IMG/VR virus record: IMGVR_UViG_3300042881_004673
Location: 1-64,000 of that record
Length of the DNA stretch: 64,000 nt
Source: a virus
Reading direction: 5' to 3' (one strand)
Positions within the stretch are counted from its first letter, which is position 1; each line of letters opens with the position of its first letter. Of this stretch, positions 34,911 through 43,536 are shown piece after piece. The notes beneath the pieces are model-generated. The model saw only the letters and a program-made list of their open reading frames with translations. It was not told the origin of the DNA and searched no databases. The position numbers and the translations under genes are program-made.

Positions 34911-35558
34911 ATGAAACACCTAATTAGAAAAATATTAAAAGAGGAGGTAAATAAGAAATACCCAAAACCAACACCAAACGTTGAAAAACTAATATATAAT
35001 TGGTTAAATAACTATTTTTCAGGATCTAAAATGTATCAAACAAAGGACTATGCGTTTAGCTATACTTTTGAATGGTGTAATAATGGTATGGAAATAGCTC
35101 AAGCTATTATAGATTTTAACCATGATCACGATGCTTGGGATGACAAAAGAAAAACAAGTGAACGAAATTTTGAATCAGGAGAATTTTCAATACCTGAAGA
35201 TATTATAGATGATTTAGAAACTGATATACCGGTAAGAAGAAACTATTTAAGATATATTGTAGAAGAATGGTTTGAAGATACATTGTTAGAAAAAATCAAA
35301 AGTGCATTGGGAAGAAATGATATATCAATAGATGATTTTTCTGAACACCCTAAAAAGTCTCAAGTTTGCGTTCCTCCTGTTTCAAAACCTGAAGGGGTTA
35401 CAGATGATGAAATGATTGATTTTATTGTCAAAAATACTTTATTTAGAAGAGATGAGTTAGAAAAAAGAATTGTAGATGAACGTGAATGGTTGGAAAAATT
35501 ATATACAGATAAACTGCGTAGCTCAGAAGTGGATAGAGTAAGAGGAAGTAGATGGTAA
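34911..35558 (+). CDS. Tag B protein
   Basis: 215 residues. Start MKHLIRKILKEE (L-K-E before Glu). The rest is acidic and helical, with WCNNGMEIAQAIIDFNHDHD and a late RRDELEKRIVDEREWLEKLY helix. No recognised domain. TATTTAT at 34898-34904 ends six bases before the ATG. First gene of a run of tagged genes linked by TAATG overlaps. Confidence 0.7.
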   Translation: MKHLIRKILKEEVNKKYPKPTPNVEKLIYNWLNNYFSGSKMYQTKDYAFSYTFEWCNNGMEIAQAIIDFNHDHDAWDDKRKTSERNFESGEFSIPEDIIDDLETDIPVRRNYLRYIVEEWFEDTLLEKIKSALGRNDISIDDFSEHPKKSQVCVPPVSKPEGVTDDEMIDFIVKNTLFRRDELEKRIVDEREWLEKLYTDKLRSSEVDRVRGSRW

Positions 35559-36004
35559 TGAGAAAACTTATTAAACACATATTAAAAGAAGAAGTATCTA
35601 AACAACAAATAGATAAGGGTATTGATATTGTTATTAACGGATTAAAAAAAGAATTTCCATTTGTTGTTGGTTGGAAATTACATGACAATTATGATGAATA
35701 TATAACAAGCATTTATATTGATTTGGTTGTTGAATATGAAAAAGTAAAAGAGTTCTATGGTTTAAAACCTAAAATGACGTATAGCCTTGAATATATTAAA
35801 AACAGACAAGTGGCATATGTCCTTACTCCATTTAAATATGAAGGCAATTTTGACCCATATATAGAGTCTCAAAAATTAAGTGAATATGTATTTGAAATGT
35901 ATGAATATATACCTGAAGAATTAAAGTTAGAAGAAAAGGATACGTATGGTTCTTCAAGGACTAACTATAAAGCATTAAAAGTTGATGATTTTATTTTTGT
36001 TTAA
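35558..36004 (+). CDS. Tag B protein
   Basis: 148 residues from ATG 35558 (TAATG with the previous stop; an in-frame ATG two codons upstream is less likely). Start MRKLIKHILKEEVSKQQ. The body is alpha/beta (IDIVINGLKKEFPFVVGWKL; IYIDLVVEYEKVKEFYG). Several neighbouring cargoes have similar size and alternating pattern and may be distant paralogues. Function unknown. Confidence 0.7.
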   Translation: MRKLIKHILKEEVSKQQIDKGIDIVINGLKKEFPFVVGWKLHDNYDEYITSIYIDLVVEYEKVKEFYGLKPKMTYSLEYIKNRQVAYVLTPFKYEGNFDPYIESQKLSEYVFEMYEYIPEELKLEEKDTYGSSRTNYKALKVDDFIFV

Positions 36005-36327
36005 TGAGAGGACTAATTAGATACATATTGAAAGAAGAAACAGAAGAAATTGACCAAAAGGTTATGAATTTTCTTGTGCGAAGATATGAAGTTAAAGAAA
36101 TAAATATTGACGACAATATTAGACTTAAAAGGATTCATTTCAAAGTAGATGATGATTATTATAATATTGGAACTTTTGATAATAAAAAAAGACAAGTAAG
36201 ATTGATTTTAAATATGTTAGAAGATAATAATGTTACAGAACCAATTGATAATTTTTCAAATGAAAACAATCCATATAGACAAAAAGTTATTAGAACAATT
36301 AAAAAGTTTTTATCCCAAGTAATGTAA
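36004..36327 (+). CDS. Tag B protein
   Basis: 107 residues, TAATG overlap with the previous stop. Start MRGLIRYILKEETEEID. The body has a beta hairpin (IRLKRIHFKVDDDYYNIGTF) and a Lys-rich helical end. No domain recognised. Confidence 0.68.
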   Translation: MRGLIRYILKEETEEIDQKVMNFLVRRYEVKEINIDDNIRLKRIHFKVDDDYYNIGTFDNKKRQVRLILNMLEDNNVTEPIDNFSNENNPYRQKVIRTIKKFLSQVM

Positions 36328-36761
36328 TGAAAGAGTTAATTAGACACATATTAAAAGAAGAAGAAAATGAAAACCTAAAAGAAAGGTTTGTTAGATCCGC
36401 CCAATCCATTCCTTATATTATCCAAAGTAATGTAGATTCAAATCTTTTTACAGAAATTGAAATTGGAAGTATTAATTATAATAACAATCATAACAGCATT
36501 GATGGTGAATTGTTAATAACATCTTGGTGTGATGATCCTGACCTTTTTTCGTTTACAAACCAACTGAAATTAGTTGATAAAGAATTGGACACAGTTTTAC
36601 TTAATTATTCATTTACAAGTAACGGTTCTTTTGGGAAAAAGAAAGGTAAATATAATAACTTGATGTGTTGGTTTATTGGTTGTGAATGGAGTGCTGAAGG
36701 TGATTATACAATGAAGATGAAATACCATTTTACGCAAGAAGAATATGATGATGGTGAATAA
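36327..36761 (+). CDS. Tag B protein
   Basis: 144 residues, TAATG overlap with the previous stop. Start MKELIRHILKEEENENLKER. The middle is beta-rich (IEIGSINYNNNHNSIDGELL) with Cys residues in LMCWFIGCEWSAEGDY. It overlaps the following large gene by eight bases, so the four genes are translationally chained. Confidence 0.68.
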   Translation: MKELIRHILKEEENENLKERFVRSAQSIPYIIQSNVDSNLFTEIEIGSINYNNNHNSIDGELLITSWCDDPDLFSFTNQLKLVDKELDTVLLNYSFTSNGSFGKKKGKYNNLMCWFIGCEWSAEGDYTMKMKYHFTQEEYDDGE

Positions 36762-39700
36762 AGATTTAATTAGACATATCTTAAAAGAGGAAACTCGTGA
36801 CACCAAATCAAAACTAATTAAACAAATTGAAGATGAGGGGTTGTATTCTATTGCTGAATTAGTTGGGGGATTAGACAACCTAAAGAAGATACTAAAAGAT
36901 AACCCCGAAATGGTTGAAAGAATTGAAAACCAAAAAGGGTTAGTTAAAGTGTCTTGGACAACGGATGGAGACGATCCATCAATTGATTTGCCATTTAAAA
37001 TTATTGGTGCAGGGTGGAATATATGGATGACTAATAGTTGGCCAATAGTTAATATTATTTATAATGAAAATAAATTAACTAAAGATGAGAATTATAAATT
37101 TAAAGATTTTTTATATGATTCTTTTAATGATGAAAGTTCGGTAAGAGTTCTTAAACTTAATAGTGATGAACCTAGAATGCATAAAACCTATGTTCAGTTA
37201 GGGGAAATAAATGGGAAAACTGCACAAAAAAATACAACCGATTTAAGTCGCAGTTATGATCTGTCTGATATTCGGGAAATAGTAGAAACGTTAGGATATG
37301 ATAATATTATTAAAGAGGAGGTAGATAACACTAAAGAAATTCAAAAAAATTTAAGAACAATTAAGATATTGTTATCTCAAATTAGTTGGGAAGGACTTTG
37401 TGATATATGGGTAGAATATAATCCTGTTGATAAGGATTATGAAATCAGATCCAAGTCAATAAAAAGACATTTTGATCATGACGAAATTGTTAATGAATTA
37501 AATTTTGTGGAAGAATCAATAAAAGCTATGGGTCTCAGACCTTATGTATTTTCACCATGGCATGTTGATAATTGTGAGGATGAGGTTGAGTTTATGAACG
37601 AAAGTATAGATAAAAGTGATGAGAAAAGAAACAAGATCATAGAAAAAATTATGGACAACATTATTTTTCCTGAATATAAACATATCATTTGTGGTTATGA
37701 TGTAAAAAATGATGAGGTTTTTAATGAACCTGTAGTTAATGTTACTTTTATTGGTGGGTATGGAACAAAACTTTGGCCTACCACACAAGGAATTCAAAAA
37801 ATGTATAGTGATGTTTTAGATGAAATTTGGAATACTATTTACGATTACATTAATATTCCAGTTGGCGTTACTATGGAAACAACGCCCAAATGTGATGAAC
37901 AAGAAAACATTTATCTTAGAGAATCAATTGGCAAATCTGAAAATAATAAACTTAAGTTGGTTAAAGATATTATATATACCATGTTTGATAATATTATAGA
38001 TTTAGAATACATCGCCAAAAGAAATGAGATTATGGTTTACTATGATACACAAGAAGAGTTAGAGAGTTCAGAAATATGTGATACTATAAATGATTATACC
38101 AATTTAAATGTTGTTCCTTGGTATGACTACAAGAAACGAACAGAATTAAAAAAGGACCCTGATTTTTACATAGATACTGAAAGATATGAGGAAGAACTTA
38201 ATGAAAATTATAGCCCTGCTGGTAAAGAAATAATTCCAAACGAAATTGTTATACATAAATCTAATCCTAAGTTCAGAGACAAGATTATAGAACAAGGATT
38301 AAAAGTTCGTGCTGGTGAATGTTATAAAATATATGCAGGATATGGAACAAAATGTAAACCTGCAATATTTGCAACCAACTCAACAAATAAGAGATCGTGG
38401 TTTGATTCTACTTATGATGATGATGTTTGGGAAATTGATACAACAATGATGCCCGAAATCAAATGGTATAAGGATAGACACTACGAATCAAGTAAAAAAC
38501 ATATAGTAACCTTTCAAGACATACCTAAAGAGGCAATCAAACTTATCTATGAAGGTTCAGGTAAAGATGGGGGAATAATGGAATCAGTTGACAAATCTGA
38601 AGACAAAAAACTTAAGTTGGTTACAAAAATGATTCATGAGTTTTTTGATGATGTTAGTTTTATTGATATTAAAAAATATGAAAATAAACCAATGATAAGA
38701 GTTTATTTTGATAACGATGAATATGCTGGTAATGAAGAGACTTATTTTGCTGAACAAATACAAGATAAAATATATGAATATACAGGTATTAAACTTATTC
38801 CGTATTGGCACAATATTCAGTATAACACTGATGCAGATTTTCGTTTAGATGCCATTAAACTAAAATACGATAATGAAGGAAATGTTATAAATGAATCTGA
38901 AGAAAAACAACCAAAGTATGTTAATATAATTAAAAATCTTATAGAACCATTTAAAGAAGAAGAAGATTGTGTTTGCGAAATTAGAGTAACATCCGAAGAC
39001 GATTTTTATATTATTTATTTGGTATTTGGAACGGAAGAACTAAATGATAAATTTTCTAGTTTTCTTCAAAGAGCTGAATATACAATAAATTTAAGAAATG
39101 ATGTTAAAAACACAATTAAAGATTATTTGCCAATAGATAATATATATGTTGGATCCATATCAAAACCAAATTGCGAATGGAAACCCATGAATGAATCTAC
39201 ATTCTTTCTTAGAAGGGTTGATACGAGTTTAATGGAAAAAGAGTTCTTTGAGAATTTAAATATTATTACCGATGTTTATTTAGATAAATATAATAATGGT
39301 GTGGGTTTTAATTTTGAAACCTTTGAAGATCATGCCATAAATTATTTTATAGATAATTATTACAATGATTTAACTAATTACGGAGAAAATGATTACCCGT
39401 ATGATGAGATTTATAAATTCCTTTCAAATCATTTTCATAATAAGATTAAAGATAAATACGACACTTTTTTTGGTCGTAATATAAATGAATCAGAAAATAA
39501 AAAACAATCCTTATTAAAGACAATAGAAAAGGAAGGGTTATATAATTTTATAGAAATGTCTGGATTAGACATTAGTCAAATTAGTTCGGTTTTAAAAAAC
39601 ATGGATAACCCTAAAGAAGTATTAAAACAATATATCAGGGATTTTGTTTTAAAACATGGTAATAAATGGGGAGATAATAGTGGAACACTTAGTGGATATG

Positions 39701-39918
39701 AAATCCAATTAAGTGATAACAAATATGTTGACGATATAACGGTTCAAGACAGCGACCAAATTGCTGTTGAGATATTGGAATTTGATCAAGACGAGTATGG
39801 ACATACTGAACAAAACGACCAATACATAACAACTATTAACAACCTAACTAATGATGAGTTATTAACTATTATTTCTTGGATGATGGAAACAATTAAAAAT
39901 GGTGATTGGAATAGATAA
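36754..39918 (+). CDS. Large tagged polyprotein-like protein with repeated modules
   Basis: 1054 residues from GTG 36754 (VNKDLIRHILKEE); an ATG three codons upstream is possible. Hydrophobic-x-Glu followed by Ser, Asn or Glu recurs at about Glu188 (IKE), 283 (MNE), 390 (LRE), 484 (LNE), 610 (IME), 714 (INE), 814 (MNE) and 912 (INE), spaced mostly 94-126 residues. After the sites at 283, 390 and 610 comes a similar (I/V)(D/G)KSExxK block, so modules are related. The first and last modules share IExEGLYxxxE. Module 485-610 (FRDKIIEQGLKVRAGE ... HIVTFQDIPKEAIKLIYEG) resembles phage ADP-ribosyltransferase-fold proteins. Probably fused tagged genes, cut by the prohead protease. Confidence 0.75.
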   Translation: MNKDLIRHILKEETRDTKSKLIKQIEDEGLYSIAELVGGLDNLKKILKDNPEMVERIENQKGLVKVSWTTDGDDPSIDLPFKIIGAGWNIWMTNSWPIVNIIYNENKLTKDENYKFKDFLYDSFNDESSVRVLKLNSDEPRMHKTYVQLGEINGKTAQKNTTDLSRSYDLSDIREIVETLGYDNIIKEEVDNTKEIQKNLRTIKILLSQISWEGLCDIWVEYNPVDKDYEIRSKSIKRHFDHDEIVNELNFVEESIKAMGLRPYVFSPWHVDNCEDEVEFMNESIDKSDEKRNKIIEKIMDNIIFPEYKHIICGYDVKNDEVFNEPVVNVTFIGGYGTKLWPTTQGIQKMYSDVLDEIWNTIYDYINIPVGVTMETTPKCDEQENIYLRESIGKSENNKLKLVKDIIYTMFDNIIDLEYIAKRNEIMVYYDTQEELESSEICDTINDYTNLNVVPWYDYKKRTELKKDPDFYIDTERYEEELNENYSPAGKEIIPNEIVIHKSNPKFRDKIIEQGLKVRAGECYKIYAGYGTKCKPAIFATNSTNKRSWFDSTYDDDVWEIDTTMMPEIKWYKDRHYESSKKHIVTFQDIPKEAIKLIYEGSGKDGGIMESVDKSEDKKLKLVTKMIHEFFDDVSFIDIKKYENKPMIRVYFDNDEYAGNEETYFAEQIQDKIYEYTGIKLIPYWHNIQYNTDADFRLDAIKLKYDNEGNVINESEEKQPKYVNIIKNLIEPFKEEEDCVCEIRVTSEDDFYIIYLVFGTEELNDKFSSFLQRAEYTINLRNDVKNTIKDYLPIDNIYVGSISKPNCEWKPMNESTFFLRRVDTSLMEKEFFENLNIITDVYLDKYNNGVGFNFETFEDHAINYFIDNYYNDLTNYGENDYPYDEIYKFLSNHFHNKIKDKYDTFFGRNINESENKKQSLLKTIEKEGLYNFIEMSGLDISQISSVLKNMDNPKEVLKQYIRDFVLKHGNKWGDNSGTLSGYEIQLSDNKYVDDITVQDSDQIAVEILEFDQDEYGHTEQNDQYITTINNLTNDELLTIISWMMETIKNGDWNR

Positions 39919-39964
39919 GTAATATGAAATATAACATTAGTGAACACAAAGATAATTATACTAT

Positions 39965-40561
39965 ATGAACCTACAAGAGAACATAAGAAGAATATTAAAG
40001 GAGGAAACTGATGGCGTTAACGCCTTAATAGATGTTATTACATCAAGACATGAAATGTCTGATGAGTTAATAGAAAAGGTAAAAGACTTTATTTCACAAT
40101 CAAACTGCAAAAAAATAGAATTTGCCAATTTTAAGATGCCGGCTATGGGAGTTGCTTTACATGATGGTGTGTTAATAAATAAAATTGCGTTAAACCAAAG
40201 GTTAGAATACCTATTGTTTATTATATTTCACGAGACCGCACATCAGTATCAGTTTAAAAAGTATGGTGAAGATATAATGTATGAGTGTTATCTTGGTGAT
40301 ATAAGTGTTGAGGAAGCAGCAAAACTAATGAAACATACTGAAGAAGTTGCAGATGAGTTTGCAGGAAAAAAAATTAAACAACTTCAAAAACAAGGATTGT
40401 TAGATAAAGGGTTTATTCCTCCTTCATTATATAAAAATGTTCCTATCTCACAAATAGTTGCAATGGTAGGGTTTTACAGATCACAATTAAAACAACAGAA
40501 CATAACAACTCCTGATAAGATCAGTGAGTTCTTTTATAATATGGTTAAAAATAATATATAG
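39965..40561 (+). CDS. Tagged zincin metallopeptidase-like protein
   Basis: 198 residues. Tag B start MNLQENIRRILKEE. The FHETAHQYQ motif (His89, Glu90, His93) is the HExxH zinc site, and HTEEVADEF at 124-132 provides a third ligand, as in IrrE/SprT-like zincins. Short for a peptidase but with the core intact. A packaged protease could act on host proteins after entry. No TATTTAT is visible in the usual window upstream. Confidence 0.72.
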   Translation: MNLQENIRRILKEETDGVNALIDVITSRHEMSDELIEKVKDFISQSNCKKIEFANFKMPAMGVALHDGVLINKIALNQRLEYLLFIIFHETAHQYQFKKYGEDIMYECYLGDISVEEAAKLMKHTEEVADEFAGKKIKQLQKQGLLDKGFIPPSLYKNVPISQIVAMVGFYRSQLKQQNITTPDKISEFFYNMVKNNI

Positions 40562-40597
40562 ATGAACCTACAGGAAAACATACAAAGTATTAGATAA
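40562..40597 (+). pseudogene. Orphan tag B remnant
   Basis: ATG 40562 opens MNLQENIQSIR and stops at TAA 40597: a near-perfect tag B with no cargo. It starts right after the zincin stop and six bases before the next gene. It looks like the scar of a lost or swapped cargo. Confidence 0.65.
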
Positions 40598-40602
40598 ATA
40601 AT

Positions 40603-41520
40603 ATGAAAATAAAATCAATCAATGTTATCAATGGAAAAAACAAATGGAGTGAGTCCAAAGATAAGCTTATTCATATGATTTTAGATTTGGGTGAATTTGA
40701 AGAAAAACCATCAGATAAAATAGAAGGATTTTACGAAAGAATAAAAGAATATTTACCATCATTAAAAAGTCACAGATGTTCTGAAGGAAAACCAGGAGGG
40801 TTTCTTAAAAGAATTAAAGATGGAACATGGATGGGACACATTATAGAACATGTGGCATTGGAATTACAAACACTTGCCGGAATGAATACAGGATGGGGAA
40901 GAACAAGAGGAGTTAAAGGACAAAAAGGAGTGTATAATGTTGTGTTTAATTATGAAAACAAAGACAGTGGAAAACTAGCCGCAAGAGAAGCATTTAATGT
41001 TGTGAATGATATTATAAATGATATAGATCCAAAAATAGATAGAATAGTTAAAAAATTAAAACCAAAAAACTTAAAAGAATCCATAAGAAGAATATTAAGG
41101 GAAGAAACCAACATTAAACCCATTCTAAACAATTTACTTAATATGTTGTTTGATGGATTTGATGATATCTATTATGATTGGGCTCAATATAATTGTGGAA
41201 TGGGTGTTTGTTGTGACCCATATGCTGTTGGGTTTGTTCTTCCAAAAAATAATTATGATGATTATTTATTCAAATTGGTTGATGGTAATAACTATGACGA
41301 TAATGGTAAATACTTTAAAGAAGTAATGGGTGAGTTACCTGAAGTATGTTATGAAATGCCTGATGTTAAAAACCCAAACTTTAATTTTATAATATTTTAC
41401 GAAGTGTTTGCCGAAGAAATTGAGGATTACTTGGGACGTAAAGGTAATTGGAAAATTGAGTTACTAGCTTTAATAAATGAAAAGTTTGGTTGTAAGGCCA
41501 CTAATATAATGTTTATATGA
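40603..41520 (+). CDS. Cyanophycin-synthetase N-domain fused through an internal tag B
   Basis: 305 residues. Residues 1-150 closely match the N-terminal domain of cyanophycin synthetase CphA: INVINGKNKWSESKDKLIHM, LGEFEEKPSDKIEGFYERI, RCSEGKPGGFLKRIKDGTWM, GHIIEHVALELQTLAGMNTG and WGRTRG. The ATP-grasp and Mur-ligase parts are absent. Residues 157-168 are tag B without its Met (LKESIRRILREE), followed by an unrelated acidic domain with CGMGVCCDPYAVG. The fusion probably arose when a tagged gene lost its start. A terminator follows. Confidence 0.78.
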   Translation: MKIKSINVINGKNKWSESKDKLIHMILDLGEFEEKPSDKIEGFYERIKEYLPSLKSHRCSEGKPGGFLKRIKDGTWMGHIIEHVALELQTLAGMNTGWGRTRGVKGQKGVYNVVFNYENKDSGKLAAREAFNVVNDIINDIDPKIDRIVKKLKPKNLKESIRRILREETNIKPILNNLLNMLFDGFDDIYYDWAQYNCGMGVCCDPYAVGFVLPKNNYDDYLFKLVDGNNYDDNGKYFKEVMGELPEVCYEMPDVKNPNFNFIIFYEVFAEEIEDYLGRKGNWKIELLALINEKFGCKATNIMFI

Positions 41521-41535
41521 AAGAACAAATAATTT

Positions 41536-41567
41536 AATCCTCCACTTGTAAAGATGGGGGATTTTTT
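41536..41567 (+). terminator. Intrinsic terminator
   Basis: AATCCTCC (41536-41543) pairs with GGGGGATT (41556-41563) with one G-T pair, then a T-run. Ends the transcript of the CphA-domain gene. Confidence 0.75.
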
Positions 41568-41581
41568 GTATATTAGCGGTA

Positions 41582-41854
41582 ATGAAAGACCTAACTGAAT
41601 ATATAGAAACACTGCTCGATGGGATTAAAAACGCCTGCGAGGTAAATTATGTGAACAATATCTACGAGGTTAATGTTATAAGAGACTATCGTAATTGTGA
41701 GGAGAGATATAAAGTTATGGCATATCGTAATCATAATTTAGTAATGGAAATAATGAAAACTTTAAAATCATATCTTCCAAAATCATTATATGTTATTAGG
41801 GTTAAAGAAATTAATATTCCAATATCATTTATATCGTTACATTATGCAAAGTAA
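41582..41854 (+). CDS. Hypothetical protein
   Basis: 90 residues, MKDLTEYIETLLDGIKNACE onward. Untagged. The size and order (N-terminal helix, strands with VNYVNNIYEVNVIRDY, then a helix) recall the 43847 and 41844 products, so the three may be distant paralogues. It overlaps the next gene by 11 bases. Confidence 0.6.
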   Translation: MKDLTEYIETLLDGIKNACEVNYVNNIYEVNVIRDYRNCEERYKVMAYRNHNLVMEIMKTLKSYLPKSLYVIRVKEINIPISFISLHYAK

Positions 41855-42125
41855 ATTAGAACATATTGTGGAAAAATACTTCAAGGTGATAAATTTATTA
41901 CCATATGGTGATATTAATGTAAGCATAAAAGATCAAATCGGGATTTGTCTCATTACAATATATGTTAAAACATATGAAGATTATTGTGAATATTATAAAT
42001 CTGATAATAAAACCCCAATGAAGTTAAGTGATATAAAAGATGATATGGAAAATATGTTTCCATATGTGTTTAAGGTATTATGTAAATTAAATAAGGATCG
42101 TATAAAAGAGTATGGGGTTAATTGA
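41844..42125 (+). CDS. Hypothetical protein
   Basis: 93 residues from ATG 41844, chosen because it overlaps the previous stop closely; earlier starts would lie inside the previous gene. MQSKLEHIVEKYFKVINLLP begins an N-terminal helix followed by strands (DINVSIKDQIGICLITIYVK). Function unknown. Confidence 0.6.
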   Translation: MQSKLEHIVEKYFKVINLLPYGDINVSIKDQIGICLITIYVKTYEDYCEYYKSDNKTPMKLSDIKDDMENMFPYVFKVLCKLNKDRIKEYGVN

Positions 42126-42146
42126 TATATAAGTATATTTATTAAT

Positions 42147-42668
42147 ATGAACCTACAAGAAAACATACAAAGGATTAGATCAATGATGGGGGTTATATCT
42201 GAAAAGTTAGAAGATATACAAGGAACACCATTATATCATAAAACCTCAACTGAAACTGGAATTAAAATAATAAATTCGGATTCTCTTATCGGAACCAAAC
42301 CTTCTGATGAATATCTTAATATAGATAAAAGATTGGCTGACACAGAAAAACAAAGTGCGATATCACTCACAAGAGAAAAAAATTGGAAGCCCGATCAATC
42401 AATAGGTAAAGGGTCAGGTGAAAGTATTTCAAATGATGACATGGTATTTGTTCTTGATAAATCAAGATTAGAAACAAAGTATGAAGTAGAACCATTTAAT
42501 TATTATGGTTTAGACCCTAACGATACTGGAACAAGTAAAGGTGGTGAGTTTGAGGAAAGAGTATTAACCAATAGAATTCATCCACTTCATAGGTATCTTG
42601 TTGATATAATATACAAAGGAAGTGATCCTGAAATACAAGTAATAATTAATGATTATTTAAATAGATGA
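42147..42668 (+). CDS. Tagged ADP-ribosyltransferase-fold protein
   Basis: 173 residues. Tag B variant MNLQENIQRIRSMMGVISEK (I-S-E before Lys). The body matches an ADP-ribosyltransferase/phosphotransferase-like pattern: LYHKTS (His31), AISLTRE (Ser73), VFVLDKSRLETKYEVEPFNY and GGEFEERVL (Glu134 to Glu137). T4 packages the ADP-ribosyltransferase Alt with a similar targeting sequence, so this is the closest functional parallel in the window. TATTTAT at 42136-42142 ends four bases before the ATG. Confidence 0.65.
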   Translation: MNLQENIQRIRSMMGVISEKLEDIQGTPLYHKTSTETGIKIINSDSLIGTKPSDEYLNIDKRLADTEKQSAISLTREKNWKPDQSIGKGSGESISNDDMVFVLDKSRLETKYEVEPFNYYGLDPNDTGTSKGGEFEERVLTNRIHPLHRYLVDIIYKGSDPEIQVIINDYLNR

Positions 42669-42994
42669 ACCTACAAGAGAACATAAGAAGAATATTAAGG
42701 GAAGAGTCGGGACTTAGTCCAAGGTTCCTTAGAAGAGTTCCTATGGATAAGTTAGAGGAGTCTTTTGGTCACGCATTAAAACTAGCAACAAAAAAATATT
42801 ATAGATATCGACCTATATTAAATGACGATTACAAATTACATTTTTTTACAAAGGAAGTTGTGGAATTATTATTAGATTCAGTATCACATTTAATGTATCC
42901 AACAATAAAAGGGTCGTGGTATGATGAAGAGTTTTCAAATGTAAAAAAACATTTCAAAGATAGAATAACAGAATGGTGGGAAACCTTAGATTAA
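42665..42994 (+). CDS. Tag B protein
   Basis: 109 residues, overlapping the previous gene as ATGA. Start MNLQENIRRILREESG (L-R-E before Glu). The helical body has RYRPILNDDYKLHFFTKEVV and ends WWETLD. No domain recognised. It is the last gene before the non-coding region. Confidence 0.7.
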   Translation: MNLQENIRRILREESGLSPRFLRRVPMDKLEESFGHALKLATKKYYRYRPILNDDYKLHFFTKEVVELLLDSVSHLMYPTIKGSWYDEEFSNVKKHFKDRITEWWETLD

Positions 42995-43081
42995 TTAAGA
43001 TTATACGATCAATTCATTCGGTTCATAGTCTTCCACTTCGTTTCAGAATTCACCTCATAAATTTATCCTATACTCTTAACG

Positions 43082-43134
43082 AGAGTAATCTTTACCTTTG
43101 TATAACAAACAAGAGTAATCTTTACCTTTGTATA
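43082..43134 (+). repeat. Tandem 30-base repeat carrying TAnnTTTG boxes
   Basis: A 30-base unit starts at 43082 and repeats for 23 bases from 43112. Each copy contains TACCTTTG (43093-43100 and 43123-43130), a match to the Bacteroidota box TAnnTTTG. These look like twin promoters firing rightwards into the non-coding region. Confidence 0.7.
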
Positions 43135-43324
43135 AAGGATATGTGGTAATTATTGGGACATATCTTAAACAGTAATGTAATGTATAAATCGTTTACATGA
43201 TGAGGTTCTCATGTATAGAAAGTTTACCTGATAGTTCCCCCCCATTTAATCACTCACATCTACGATGTTCGTTCTCCATTTATAAGTGACACAATTAGTA
43301 AACACTATGGTGATCATATTAGTA

Positions 43325-43368
43325 GGTGGTTTATAATGGGGAACAAAGTTCCCCCACATATTACCACC
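43325..43368 (+). other. Long nested hairpin
   Basis: The outer stem GGTGGT (43325-43330) pairs with ACCACC (43363-43368). The inner stem GGGGAAC (43338-43344) pairs with GTTCCCC (43348-43354) around an AAA loop. No T-run follows, so it is not an ordinary terminator. Confidence 0.65.
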
Positions 43369-43518
43369 AAGTTAGAGTAGATCAATTAGTTACTTATGTT
43401 TTATATCGTTAGAGTCAGGATAAACCTGATATAAGTTATATGAAAGGTAAGTAGTTTACATGTATATAGTATGTCGTTATTATTAAGGTGTCAAAGGTTG
43501 AAAGGAACTTAAGTTGGT

Positions 43519-43536
43519 CATAAGTGGTCACTTATG
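43519..43536 (+). other. 18-base palindrome
   Basis: CATAAGTG, GT, CACTTATG: a perfect eight-base inverted repeat. The half-site ATAAGTG occurs elsewhere in the region, so a protein-binding site is as plausible as an RNA hairpin. Confidence 0.6.

Noticed and set aside
43082-43134. Possible CRISPR-like repeat
   Set aside because: Only two adjacent copies, a direct tandem with no unique spacers and no cas genes; better explained as duplicated promoter boxes.
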